DNA from: Ettlia oleoabundans
Taxonomy: Eukaryota; Chlorophyta; Chlorophyceae; Chlamydomonadales
DNA length: 10,941 nucleotides
Assembly (NCBI GenBank): GCA_019693395.1
Contig: JAAMXP010000767.1
Coordinates: 1 to 10,941, forward strand
Direction: 5' to 3'
Within the stretch, counting starts at the first letter, position 1. The number at the start of each line of letters is the position of its first letter. The notes below the pieces were generated by a model. The model did not search any database, was not told the origin of the DNA, and was given only the letters and a program-made list of their open reading frames with translations. A program made the position numbers and the translations under genes. This document shows, piece by piece, positions 1 through 8,700 of the stretch.

Positions 1-248
1 GGGGGGGATTGGCTGCTTGGGTGTGGATGCGCGTCCGCAAGAAGGCCGGGGCTGAGGAGGCAGCACGTCGTCCTTGAAAGGTGGTGCATGAAATACGCGC
101 TGGCATCAAAGTGGCGGTTGCACATGTGCGGGGTCGGCATTCCCAAGGTTGTTTCCAATAGTTGGTTGCTGAACTTGGGTTGTCTGTCAGTGGATTGCAA
201 AAGTTGCCTGCGTGATCATGCCCTGGCTGCGTATGCGTGTGTGCGCAG
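1..248 (+). other. Probable intron (5' part outside window)
   Basis: No exon was recognised here. The segment ends in a clear acceptor (GTGTGCGCAG, AG at 247-248) directly before the RRM exon. The residues expected just upstream in this family, the RNP2 strand and the conserved PGFKE ahead of VRM, are not encoded in any frame, so that exon must lie to the left of the window. Confidence 0.55.
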
Positions 249-556
249 GTGCGCATGGTTCCTCAGCGGCCAGGCATCGCGTTTGTGGAGTATTCAGACG
301 AGGTGCAGGCAGGGGCAGCCATGCAGACCCTGCAGGGCTTCAGGCTGGCAACAGGTGCGTGCCACGCGACATCACATGGCTCCTGATGTATCTCCCTGCC
401 TGCTGCCTATGCATGTGCACATTCACCTCACCCGGCCAACACTGACCGCAGGGCAGTGTGACATGCATGTCAGGCATGTTTGCTCACTCTTCGCTTGCCT
501 CTGTGACCATGCATGCAGACAAGCCGATGGCCATTTCCTACGCCAACAAGCAGTAG
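249..556 (+). CDS. U1A/U2B''-type snRNP protein, C-terminal RRM (5' partial)
   Basis: Two exons, 249-354 and 519-556, join in phase to give the last 47 residues of a U1 snRNP-A / U2 snRNP-B'' family protein. The intron, 355-518, runs from GTGCGT to CATGCAG. The first exon reads [18 protein letters not shown] followed by [18 protein letters not shown]. It holds the RNP1-like strand GIAFVEY and the AMQxLQGF helix of the second RRM. The second exon gives [12 protein letters not shown] and a TAG stop. The family binds U1 or U2 snRNA stem-loops in the nucleus and works in pre-mRNA splicing. The end after xMxISYAxK fits the usual C-terminus, so the 3' end is complete while RRM1, the linker and the start of RRM2 lie outside. 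The PMAISYA ending looks more like U2B'' than U1A, but the fragment is too short to decide. No TGTAA was found on this strand downstream. Confidence 0.85.
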
Positions 557-1154
557 CACGGCAGCAGCAGCCACCTGTGAAGCTTGTCATGCCGGGCACC
601 ACTTCGCCACCACTGTCGGCTCTCACAGACTTACCACACGACGGCAAACGCAACTGGCGGCCCTCTTCCCCCACTGCCTTGCACAGAAAGCAGCCTGCAC
701 TGTGAGGGACCGTTGCCTGTCGTCGATAGACGTTCTCGTATGTGGCTTGCCCACCAGCAGAAGCTACGTTTGGCATTATGTTTTCGTTCTGGCGTGCAGC
801 CTTGCACTCTGCAGGCGTGCTTTTTTCTTGCTCCTTTGTCCTGCACTGCATCTTCACTGCTCCAGCTGTCTTTGACTGTCCCCCCCACCCCACCCCCGCC
901 CCCTCACTTGACTCATATGCCTTGGCTCTCCAGACAAAAAGCTGCAATGTCAACAGCCACATACTGTGAAGCTGCCGAATCCAAGCTTGCCATCCTGCCT
1001 GCTCATGCTCATAACACAGGCAGCTGATGGCTTGTTCACTTCTTGTGGTAGGTGGTCCCGACTCCGCGAACATGGATCAACAATAGGTGGCTGTGTGCAT
1101 GTCACTTACACACTTTGCGGTGCGCCAACCGTGCAAGCATTGACATGTTTGTGA
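557..1154 (+). other. Long 3' untranslated/intergenic region of the snRNP gene
   Basis: No supportable gene was found on either strand. Open stretches exist, including a minus-strand one across 423-1073, but they resemble no protein family and cross the 3' exon of the snRNP gene. The segment is pyrimidine-rich around 800-905 and contains one C-run cluster, listed separately. The snRNP mRNA presumably ends here, but I see no plus-strand TGTAA. Confidence 0.5.
880..903 (-). other. Canonical G-quadruplex motif (i-motif on plus strand)
   Basis: The plus strand has four C-runs of 7, 4, 5 and 5 bases, at 880-886, 888-891, 893-897 and 899-903, each separated by one base. The minus strand therefore has four G-runs with single-base loops, the arrangement that favours a parallel G-quadruplex. 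It lies in the 3' region of the snRNP gene, so that mRNA would carry the C-rich version. Confidence 0.6.
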
Positions 1155-1159
1155 TTACA
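1155..1159 (-). promoter_or_regulatory. TGTAA poly(A) signal for the glycine-zipper gene
   Basis: TTACA on the plus strand is TGTAA on the minus strand, about 95 bases past the minus-strand stop at 1253-1255. A second copy lies at 1106-1110. This is the usual chlorophyte signal. Confidence 0.5.
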
Positions 1160-1252
1160 TGCGCTGGACGACAAGTTGTTTGCTAATAGCACAGTACAAC
1201 CAATAGTACAACAAAGAAGGCACCAATGTACAGAAGCAAAACCAGGCTGGTG

Positions 1253-2317
1253 TTATGGGTAGTTGATAGCTTCTCGTTGCAAGGGCTGCAGCTCGCGTCC
1301 CTTGCTACTTTCTTCCAATGCGACGGGCTGATTGCTGGGCAGCGCATACCGCTTAACCACCACCCCAGTCGCTGCGCCTGCAGCAACGATGGCCGCCCCC
1401 GACTTGGCACCAGCTGCCATGCCCAGTGGCCCGGCAACAACGCCGCCCACCGCGGCTCCTAGCATCGACACACCCACAGCCGTGCTGCCAGCAGCTGCCA
1501 GTTGTTGCGCCGTGCCATTGCACGCTGCTGCCAGCTGTTCCTGGGCTTGAGTGGCCCAGCTCATGACAGTTTGCGCAGCTCTAGGAGCATTGCTACCGCT
1601 GTCCAGGGTCTGATGCGCTGCCTGAGTTGCCGATTCTGCTAATGTAGCTGCTGCTGCTGCCTGCACGTTTTGCTGCGAGGTTGGTTGGGGTTCGTGTGAA
1701 GCTGCTGTGCTGTTGGTGCCTGGCAGCAGGCTGGGCAAAAGCGTGCTGGCGGAAGGTAGGTAATTCTGCCACCCTGCACTACCTGCTGCTGGTGCTGCTG
1801 GTGACAGCTGGCTGCTGGTTGGCATCCAAGCGGACAACTGCGGCATGAAGGATGCCCAACTGTTTCCGCTGCTGCTGCAAATGCCGGCGGTGTCAGGAGC
1901 TGGCAGTAGTACTGCCGGCACTGTACCTTGAACATCCTGGCATGTAAGTGGTGCAGCATTCTTGCTGGGGCCCTCAACGAGGCTTGAAACTTGGCTGCCG
2001 CTTGACACCGGCAGAGCGTCAGCTCCGCCGGCGCCACCTGCCGCTGCCCCTGCTGCTTCACTGTAGGTGTCGCTGCTGCGGATGCCCGCATGGGCTTGAG
2101 GTGGAGAGGGAGGTTCTTCATTTAAGATGGTGTCCAGGTCCTCGAGGTGCTCTGTTGTGCGGCCGAGCGTCCACCAACTTCCTGCCTGCATGCCCGCCAT
2201 AGGCAGGAATATCAGCAGTGCCTCAATACGGCAGTGCTGCAAATGTTGAAGGTCACTGGATTTCGACTTTGCCGGCGCCGGCTTTGCCTTGCTGGCCAGG
2301 GCGCGCTCCCCGCGCAT
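1253..2317 (-). CDS. Ala/Ser/Gln-rich protein with C-terminal glycine-zipper hydrophobic hairpin
   Basis: One uninterrupted frame of 354 codons ends in TAA. The function is not recognised. Residues 1-30 are basic (Lys/Ala/Pro). Around 58-75 is an acidic stretch, EDLDTILNEEPPSPP. The middle, about 80-250, is low complexity and rich in Ala, Ser, Gln and Pro. Residues 280-321 are strongly hydrophobic and Gly/Ala-rich, with small residues spaced as in a glycine zipper (GGVVAGPLGMAAGAK); one Lys (305) sits in the middle and a KR pair follows at 322-323. That suggests two short membrane helices in a hairpin with about 30 polar residues after it, so a C-terminally anchored membrane protein. The start is uncertain: the first ATG (2317) is 60 bases from the divergent CoaE start, while the ATG at 2200 (MAGMQAGSWW) would leave a roomier promoter. 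CATGCAG at 2194-2188 could also be an acceptor for an unseen 5' exon. Confidence 0.55.
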   Translation of the reverse strand: MRGERALASKAKPAPAKSKSSDLQHLQHCRIEALLIFLPMAGMQAGSWWTLGRTTEHLEDLDTILNEEPPSPPQAHAGIRSSDTYSEAAGAAAGGAGGADALPVSSGSQVSSLVEGPSKNAAPLTCQDVQGTVPAVLLPAPDTAGICSSSGNSWASFMPQLSAWMPTSSQLSPAAPAAGSAGWQNYLPSASTLLPSLLPGTNSTAASHEPQPTSQQNVQAAAAATLAESATQAAHQTLDSGSNAPRAAQTVMSWATQAQEQLAAACNGTAQQLAAAGSTAVGVSMLGAAVGGVVAGPLGMAAGAKSGAAIVAAGAATGVVVKRYALPSNQPVALEESSKGRELQPLQREAINYP

Positions 2318-2376
2318 TTCTGTCTCGGGGCTGTCCCTTGACTATCTTGCAAGATTTGGGAAGGTTTCGAGTACAA
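2318..2376. promoter_or_regulatory. Very short divergent intergenic/promoter region
   Basis: It separates the first ATG of the minus-strand glycine-zipper gene from the CoaE ATG by 59 bases. No TATA box or other known element was recognised. If the minus gene starts at 2200 instead, the shared region is 176 bases (2201-2376). The two 5' untranslated regions probably overlap. Confidence 0.35.
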
Positions 2377-3252
2377 ATGAAGCTTGTAGGTCTCACAGGT
2401 ATGCAAGGAAAAACCCCTGTCAAGTTGCATGGGCACCGTTGCACAGGAACCGGGCGCATACGCGATCGAACTCGCGCGTCATTGCGATGCAGATTGAGCG
2501 GCACACACTGCAACGTGCCTGCTCCCGCTCGCTCTCACCTACCCCGCCTGCCGCTGTGCAGGCGGTATAGCCTGCGGCAAGAGCACGGTAGCCAGGTTGC
2601 TGGAGCAAGCTGGCATTCCCGTGTTGGATGCAGACCTTGTCGCTCACAGCATCACAGCGAAGGTAGGCTGCATTAGCAGTTGCCGACTTATCATGCTGCC
2701 GGCAGGCTAACAGCAGCAGTGACACGGCGCACTCTACTGCACTTGCAGGGGCGCTGGGGTTATCGGCGCGTGGTTGCAGCCTTTGGGACCAGCATCCTGC
2801 GAAGCGATGGTGCAGTTGACCGTGAGGCTTTGGCGTCGCTGGTGTTCAGCGACGCTCAAGCACGGCGACGGCTGAATGCCGCCACTCACCCCGCTGTGGG
2901 CCTGGAGCTGGCCCGCCTGATCCTGCTCAACTGCCTGCTGTGCCGCCCCGTCCTGGTGGTAGACATGCCGCTGCTGTTCGAAAGCGGGTTCGCGCGATTA
3001 ACTTGCCCCAAGGTGCTGGTAGCCTGCAGCCCAGCCATCCAGTTGCAGCGGCTAATGCAGCGGGACGGGCTGGAGCGCGCGGCGGCAGAGGCGCGCATCG
3101 CCTCTCAGATGCCACTGGAGGCAAAAATGAGGCTGGCAGACATATGCCTGGAGAATAATGGCACAGCGGCAGAGCTTGCAGCACAGGTGCAGCGACTGAT
3201 TAAGGACTGCAGCGGCATGCCTGGATCCATCGCTACTTGTTGTCGCCTGTAG
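2377..3252 (+). CDS. COAE: Dephospho-CoA kinase (CoaE family)
   Basis: Three exons, 2377-2398, 2562-2662 and 2749-3252, join in phase to a 208-residue protein, close to the usual CoaE length. It catalyses the last step of coenzyme A synthesis, phosphorylating the ribose 3'-hydroxyl of dephospho-CoA with ATP. The Walker A loop GGIACGKS (8-15) is split by intron 1 between its two glycines. DADLVAH (30-36) follows the P-loop helix, ATHPAV (86-91) is the family HP motif, VDMPLLFES (112-120) the core strand with the substrate-site acid, and RLMQRDGLERAAAEARI (142-158) the lid. DICLENNGT (172-180) is the typical C-terminal strand. Introns are GT-AG (163 and 86 bases). The start is firm because MKLVGLTG is the canonical beginning, leaving no transit peptide and no membrane segment, so the product is probably cytosolic. 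The CCRL tail is a local extension. Confidence 0.93.
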
Positions 3253-3324
3253 GGCTGCTGGCGTCTGCTGGCGCTGCCGTTGCCGTATGGGGCCGTCTTC
3301 TGTCCAACCGAGTGCCTGGCATGT

Positions 3325-3329
3325 TGTAA
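3325..3329 (+). promoter_or_regulatory. TGTAA poly(A) signal for CoaE
   Basis: TGTAA lies 73 bases after the CoaE stop, a normal place for the chlorophyte poly(A) signal. Cleavage would be expected about 10-20 bases further on. Confidence 0.55.
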
Positions 3330-3543
3330 ATGATGCCTTGAAAACTCAAGACTGCAGTGGCAGACATTCACACTCACGCAAATTGCTTTCCAAATCAAAC
3401 CAGTTGGCAGATCAACTTGTGGTAATTGCGAAAGCTGTAGTGGCATTGGCAGAGGTGCCAAGAATCGCTTGGTAGTGAAGACACAACGTGTAAAGCTGAG
3501 AGGCGTAGAATTGGGAACTGGACATCCGGCACAGTCATGTACT

Positions 3544-3548
3544 TACAA
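3544..3548 (-). promoter_or_regulatory. TGTAA poly(A) signal for the RNA methyltransferase gene
   Basis: TTACA on the plus strand, read as TGTAA on the minus strand, 26 bases after the TAG stop at 3576-3574. The implied 3' untranslated region is short but possible. Confidence 0.45.
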
Positions 3549-3573
3549 GCCCAGGTTGGGCACAGCTGCACGA

Positions 3574-5513
3574 CTACAGCGTCGTATCAAAGACTGCCAG
3601 CGTTTCTATGTGGTCTGTCCCAGGGAAAAACAAGTATGACTCTGCATGCCGTAGCCGCCACTGCCCACTGCCCAGTAGAGTTCTGGCATCGCGCTGGAGG
3701 GCTGGAAAGCCGCAGGACAGGTACAGCAAGCGGCGCACACCAGCGCATGCGGCAGCAGGGCTGCACAGCCAGCTCACCAAGCTGGGTTCCAAACCCTTGC
3801 GGGGAGGATCACACACCACCACATCGCAACCCTGGCACCACCGCCCAGGGTCGCTACCTGCCGCTGCAACGTGATATTCCAAGGCAGGCATCGCTGGTGT
3901 TTGCGTATCGCTGGCTCCAGGAGGCATGTTCCCCTCGAAGCGTTGCCGCAGCCGAGCTGCTGAATGCTGGAAGGGCGGCAACCCCTGGCTGTCAATCTCC
4001 ACAAAGCGCACGCTGCGGGGCTGGCGCGTGGCAGCGAGAGACAGCCCAATGGTGCCGACCCCAGCATGCAGGTCGGCAATTGCGCTGCCCAAAGGCACAT
4101 GTTGCTGCATGGCCGCCAAGCAGCAGTCCATAGCTGCAAAGTTGGCCTGCATGCCAAGGAATGAAAGACATGGTTTGTGAGGTGAACAAATGCTTGGTGC
4201 CACATGCAGAGACTGACTTCTATGCTGAAGCGCGTATGAGCTGTCAATGACGCGGAGTGAGGAAAGTCGCTGCCGTGCACAGGTGCAGTACAGGCAGAGC
4301 ACAGGGCTAGTGTCCAGCAAGAACTACTTGCACCACCGCACTTCAATGCGGGCTTGCACCAGTGATAACAGTTAAGCTGCATGGCTAAGCTACTGAATGC
4401 AAGATGCAAGGGCATCTGTTCAAGTGGCCACAGACAGCCAGCATGCATGGACCTGCCTTGCTGTGATTCATGTTCACTTACCTGCATAAAGGACCCCGGC
4501 CCAAAGCAGATGTCGGCGCCGCCCAAGTGTGCCCACGCCATCTCAGTGCCGTGCAGCAACCGCCATCGGGGCCCAAGGATGGTGTTGGTCCTTGAGGGCT
4601 GGTAGTTGGCCCAAACAGAATGAATCAACCCGCCACCACCATCTGGCGCCAGCTTCGCTGCTTGCCGCCACAAGTGGTCGGCCAGGGCTGCAAGCCTCTT
4701 GCTGCTACCAGTGCTGCTGGCTTCCGCGCCAAACTCTGCGTTCCACACCAGCACCAACTGGACTAAAGATGCAAGGTTGTTGCAGTGTTGCGTTGGCGTC
4801 TCCACCACTGTCAGCTGTACGTAGCGCAGCTCCCCTGAACCGCTGGACTCATCATAAGGTTCCACCTGGCAGGCTGCAACCGCATGCTGCAGCACCTGTG
4901 CCGCTGCATTAATCGCAGTATGATGTGCCCTGAAAGCAAGCGAGGCAGAAAGGCCAGCGATCAGTTGCCCAGTTGGACACGCTGCAGGGATTGGCGTGCG
5001 CACGCCCCGCCCCCGCCCCCGACCGCGCCACAGGCACTGCATGCGAGAGGCAGGCAGTGCCTACCATACTCACAAGCATGAAGGAATGGCTACTGCGGAA
5101 TGAGTGCCCTTCTTGAAAAGCCCAAGCACTGCCTGGCCTGCGCTGTCATGGCGCACCGCAAGCCGAGCGCGGTGCCGCCACCCCTGGATGCTGCCCACGT
5201 GCAGCCGGAATATGGGCAACCCACACTCATCCTCGAAAAAAGCACGAGCAGCGCTGAGCAGCGATGGTGCTTCCAAATGGGTGTCAAGGGTGCAGCCTGA
5301 GCAGGAGGCAAAGTGGGGGCACTGCAGCGCTATACCCTGGCCAGCGCCGGCAGGCTTGGGCAGCTCCCGCTGCTGTTGCTGCACATCCGCTTCCTGTTGC
5401 TGCTGACGATCCTGTTGCCACCGCCTCTTGTTTTTAAGCAACCGTTTCTGCCTAGGAGCGAGAGCAGGTGCGCGCTCTGCTGCCGCAAACGCACATACTT
5501 TGACTGGAACCAT
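3574..5513 (-). CDS. RNA (uracil-5-)-methyltransferase, TrmA/RumA superfamily with Fe-S motif
   Basis: Three exons in transcript order, 5513-5074, 4929-4482 and 4146-3574, keep phase and encode 486 residues. The family transfers a methyl group from S-adenosylmethionine to C5 of a uridine in tRNA or rRNA. The [4Fe-4S] ligands are in place: Cys65, Cys71 and Cys74 (CPHFASCSGC), with a fourth at Cys146 (IPSCL) split by intron 1. FGPGSFMQ (289-296) matches the family FxxxxxSFxQxN motif and ends exactly at intron 2, the next exon starting ANF. The SAM-binding loop is DLHAGVGTIGL (321-331); DPPRKGL is 409-415; the nucleophile is Cys441 in LYLSCG; the general base is Glu477 in GTDHIETLAVF. The N-terminal 60 residues are basic and Gln-rich with no TRAM domain visible. 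They could be an organelle-targeting extension, or the start could lie in an unseen upstream exon. The ending suggests the plant/cyanobacterial branch; the RNA target cannot be told. Confidence 0.92.
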
Positions 5514-5767
5514 GCCTTCCTATCTTGTGAAGATAATTGTTTCAGAATTGCATGCAGCATCTGCCTTGTCTGTAGCCAGCGGCTAGCCATGCTGCCGTGG
5601 CGCCAGCAGGATGCAGGCCCCCTTTGAGCCAGATGCGTGCTCGTGAGTATACAATCTATGACTGCATGCGATATTGGGCAGCGATAGGTGATGTGCCGAA
5701 CTTCTGCACTGGTACAAGGACGGTTTGACCGTCGACACTTGCAGAAACAGCCAGCGGGTTGCCGATA
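5514..5767. promoter_or_regulatory. Divergent promoter region, RNA methyltransferase / Q-rich gene
   Basis: 254 bases lie between two divergent ATG codons. It must hold both promoters and 5' untranslated regions. No TATA box was recognised. GACACTTGCAG ending near 5743 resembles an acceptor, so the plus-strand gene may have a 5' untranslated intron or an upstream coding exon. Confidence 0.35.
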
Positions 5768-8700
5768 ATGGGAGCTATACTGCAAACCATCAAGCGGCGG
5801 TTACTATTGGGCGGGAGCAAGTCCAGGGGCGGGACTGCGGAGCCTGAGCGGGGCGGCAAGGCGGTGGCCAGTCCAGCAGCGGTAGCACCCGCGATGAAAG
5901 CAGCGGCGCCTGCATCACCTACTCCGCCTGCCGCAGCAACAGCAGGCTGGCCGGGTACAGTAAAAGATGCCGAGCAGCCCAGCCCAGCAGCTGCAGCCCG
6001 GGCGCTAGTTAGCCCGCGCCGCATCCTTCTTGGGGCGCTGCCCGCTGAGCTGGCCGCCCTGCAGCAGCAGTTTGCCTCGCTGCCAGCACACCGGTCGCCC
6101 AGTAAGGAACAGCTGCAGGTGCATATCCAGACAGCTAAGCCACCGGCACCAGCACCTGCTCCTGGCGAAGCAACCAGCAAGCAGCAGCCTGGCAGGTTGC
6201 CGCGGCACCTGGCCGAGAGTGCCAAGCAGCAGTCAGTACAGCAGCAGCCGTGCAAGCAGCCTAGCAAGAAGGGTGGGGCAGTTGATGTGGCGGTGAAGGC
6301 TGCAGTCACTGAAGGTCCTGGTATGCAGCCAGTGACAGGGGCAGCAAGCGGCGCCGGAGCAAGCAAGAGTTCGGGGCTGGAGCGCCTGCGCCAGCGCAAG
6401 GCACGCACATCACGTGCCGACCAGCAACTCATACCCGCTAGCACCAGCTTCCCAGGCACCGAAGAGGCAAGCACTACGAATGAATCAGAGGGCCTGCAAC
6501 AGCATCGCAGGGCAGGTTCTTGGAGCAGTGAGCGTGCTGGCTCAGCTGTTGAGCAGACTGGGGCGCAGGATCCAGGCGAGTATAGCGCACGGGAGCGGCC
6601 CCTGGCGGCACGTCTCACACCCCATGTGCTGGCTGCAGCGGCACAGCGTGCTGAAGCAAAGCAGCAGCCGCAAGCAGCTCAGGAAGGGGCGGATGGAGAG
6701 GAGGAACCGGAACAGCAACAGGGCCGCAGCAGCACTGATGGCCGCGGCAGGGGCTGCTGGTCAAGCAGTGGCAACAGCTGTGGCGACCTGGGACTCACCC
6801 CGGCGCCCTGGGCAGCTCTGGACACTGCAGCCAAACCGCCAACTCCACCGACCACAGCGCATAGTAACGAAGTCGGCCTGTCTGCAGTAGCAAAGCCAAT
6901 TTGGGGAACAGTTGCGCAGGGACAGAGCAAAGCCCAACCCACCGCCCAGCCCACGAGTACCCCTGGGCGCAAGTCGCCCCTCCCCATGCAGCGCCCCCCC
7001 CGCAGCCAGCTGCCGCCAGACCTTCTCAGCCTGCGAGACTCCGCGTCACTGGCCCGCTCAGGCGTGGCTGGTGGCCCAGTGGAGCAAGGCCGCAGGGCAC
7101 ACTCACTGCAGGAAGTGTTTGTGCCCCAGGAGGCAGCCGGCACAAGTAGCAGCGTAAGGGCTTGCAATGGTGCGCTGCCTAACCATTCACCCGTGAACAC
7201 AACAGACATTGCAGGCAGCACCCAGCCGTCACCACTGGCTCAGCCAGTTTCTGCTGAGTTGAGCCAGGGCGCCAAGCAGCTGGCTTCCCTGCGGCGCCAA
7301 CGGCGTTCAGAGTGGCTGTCAGACTTTGGGAGCACCACCCCTGCCTGGAGGTCTAGTCAGGTGTGCAAGGAACCTTCAGTGTGCACAACATGCAAAAACC
7401 ACCCTGAAACGTGTTATAAAGCTAGTTACTCACACACCTGTTTTAGTAAACTATGCGGTCATGTGCAGGACGGGGAGGGATCTGGGGCCCAGGTGCCGCT
7501 GACTCTGATCTCAGAAGATGCAGTCAGCTTCAGGGGAACGTCAGGCCCAGCTGTGGCCCTGGATGTGGCATCAAGTCCACTCATGGGTGGCAGCAGGGAG
7601 CCCAATGCAAGTGCCCCACCTGGAGCCACCACAAGACACGCAGCACCTACGTCTCTCCCACATCAGCAGCCAAGTGGAGGTGTTGTGCACGTACCGGAAG
7701 GGCAGTCCAGCCATGCGGAGGTATCCCAGCCTTTGCAACAGGCTGCTGTGCAGTGGAGGCAGCAAGGACTGACGCATGCTCAGCTGCGGCAGCAGGAGGC
7801 ATGGGGTGACCTGGCAGGTGCGGCAGCACTGGAGAGTGCAAAGTTCCCAAGTGCCCACATTTTTGCTTCTTTAGCCTGCGTGACCATGCCTGAGTTGTTG
7901 CACTTTCTTTGCGCTTGCCAGCTGCTCAGCGACATGAGTATCGTCCGTGCCTTGACTTCTTGCGGTGCAGGGCTAAGCCTGGGGGAAATGCTGAGCCAGG
8001 CACCACGACAGTGGCAGGAGGCACCAGCAGCCAAAGACCTAGGTAGGAATGGAATGTGCTGATATCTTCAACTTACTTGTCGGTAACTCCGCTGTGCCCG
8101 CAAAGTTTGGGCTGCATCAAACCTGAGAGTATGTCCGGCACCCATCACTGCACCCATCACTGCATGCAGAAAATGTAATGGCCCACTCTAACACCAGCAG
8201 CCCCACCAGCAAGGCTAGCATACCCAGCAGCCCAAATGCAATGCACCAACACCACAACGAGTCCCGTAAAGCTGGGCAGCCAGGAAGCCATGAGCAGCAG
8301 CACCCGAGCAGCAGAAGCGGAGCTGCTGAGCGGCATTCCCGTCGCAGGACAGTGCCGCACGCTTCATTCGTGGAGTCGTTGGAGAGGCTGGCTGCACTGC
8401 ACAGGTATGCCCTTTACTTCTGGCTTGCGCTCCTCAAGGTGCTGTAACCGTCTAGTGTCCCACTCTGCGACAGCTGCTCTCCCTGTTGCTCGTGTGCGCA
8501 GGGCGCGGAGCGACACCGAGCAGCAGGACTCCGCCATTCAATGGAGGCTGCCGGCAGCTATGCGACACTCAAACTCTCTCATACGTCAGGGAGCTGGGAA
8601 GACGCTGCCACCGCTGTCAGGGGCGCAGGCAGTTGCACCCTGCGAGGGCCCAGGGGATGAGGAAGGCCCCGCCGCTCAGCTGCACCGGCTGCGCATGAGG

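Larger units (their letters stand above)
3253..3573. other. Convergent 3' region between CoaE and the RNA methyltransferase
   Basis: No gene was found. It holds the two 3' untranslated regions. The plus-strand TGTAA at 3325 and the minus-strand one at 3548-3544 leave a gap of about 200 bases, so these two transcripts need not overlap. A second plus-strand TGTAA occurs at 3489-3493. Confidence 0.6.

Noticed and set aside
30..56. Basic/acidic frame (RKKAGAEEAARRP) resembling a U1A/U2B'' linker
   Set aside because: It runs into a stop, and the first half of RRM2, which should lie between such a linker and 249, is not encoded in 57-248.
423..1073. Minus-strand open frame of 216 codons
   Set aside because: It resembles no known protein, runs across the well-supported snRNP exon on the other strand, and contains the G-run cluster and other non-coding-looking sequence.
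5003..5021. C-rich run inside intron 1 of the methyltransferase gene as a G-quadruplex
   Set aside because: Only three runs of three or more are present, so it lacks the fourth run of a canonical motif.
5759..5767. TTG start for the Q-rich gene
   Set aside because: Nuclear genes rarely start at TTG and an in-frame ATG follows at 5768. An upstream spliced exon remains possible.
5656..6618. Minus-strand open frame of 320 codons opposite the Q-rich gene
   Set aside because: CAG/GCA-rich DNA is open in several frames on both strands. The product is a Cys/Ser/Ala mixture with no domain, as expected of a shadow.
8236..8501. Reading frame of the last Q-rich exon extended left to 8236
   Set aside because: The frame of exon 4 (8170-8404) joins better in phase and gives a consistent basic/Ser-rich sequence; 8405-8501 has clear GTATGC and GTGCGCAG intron ends.
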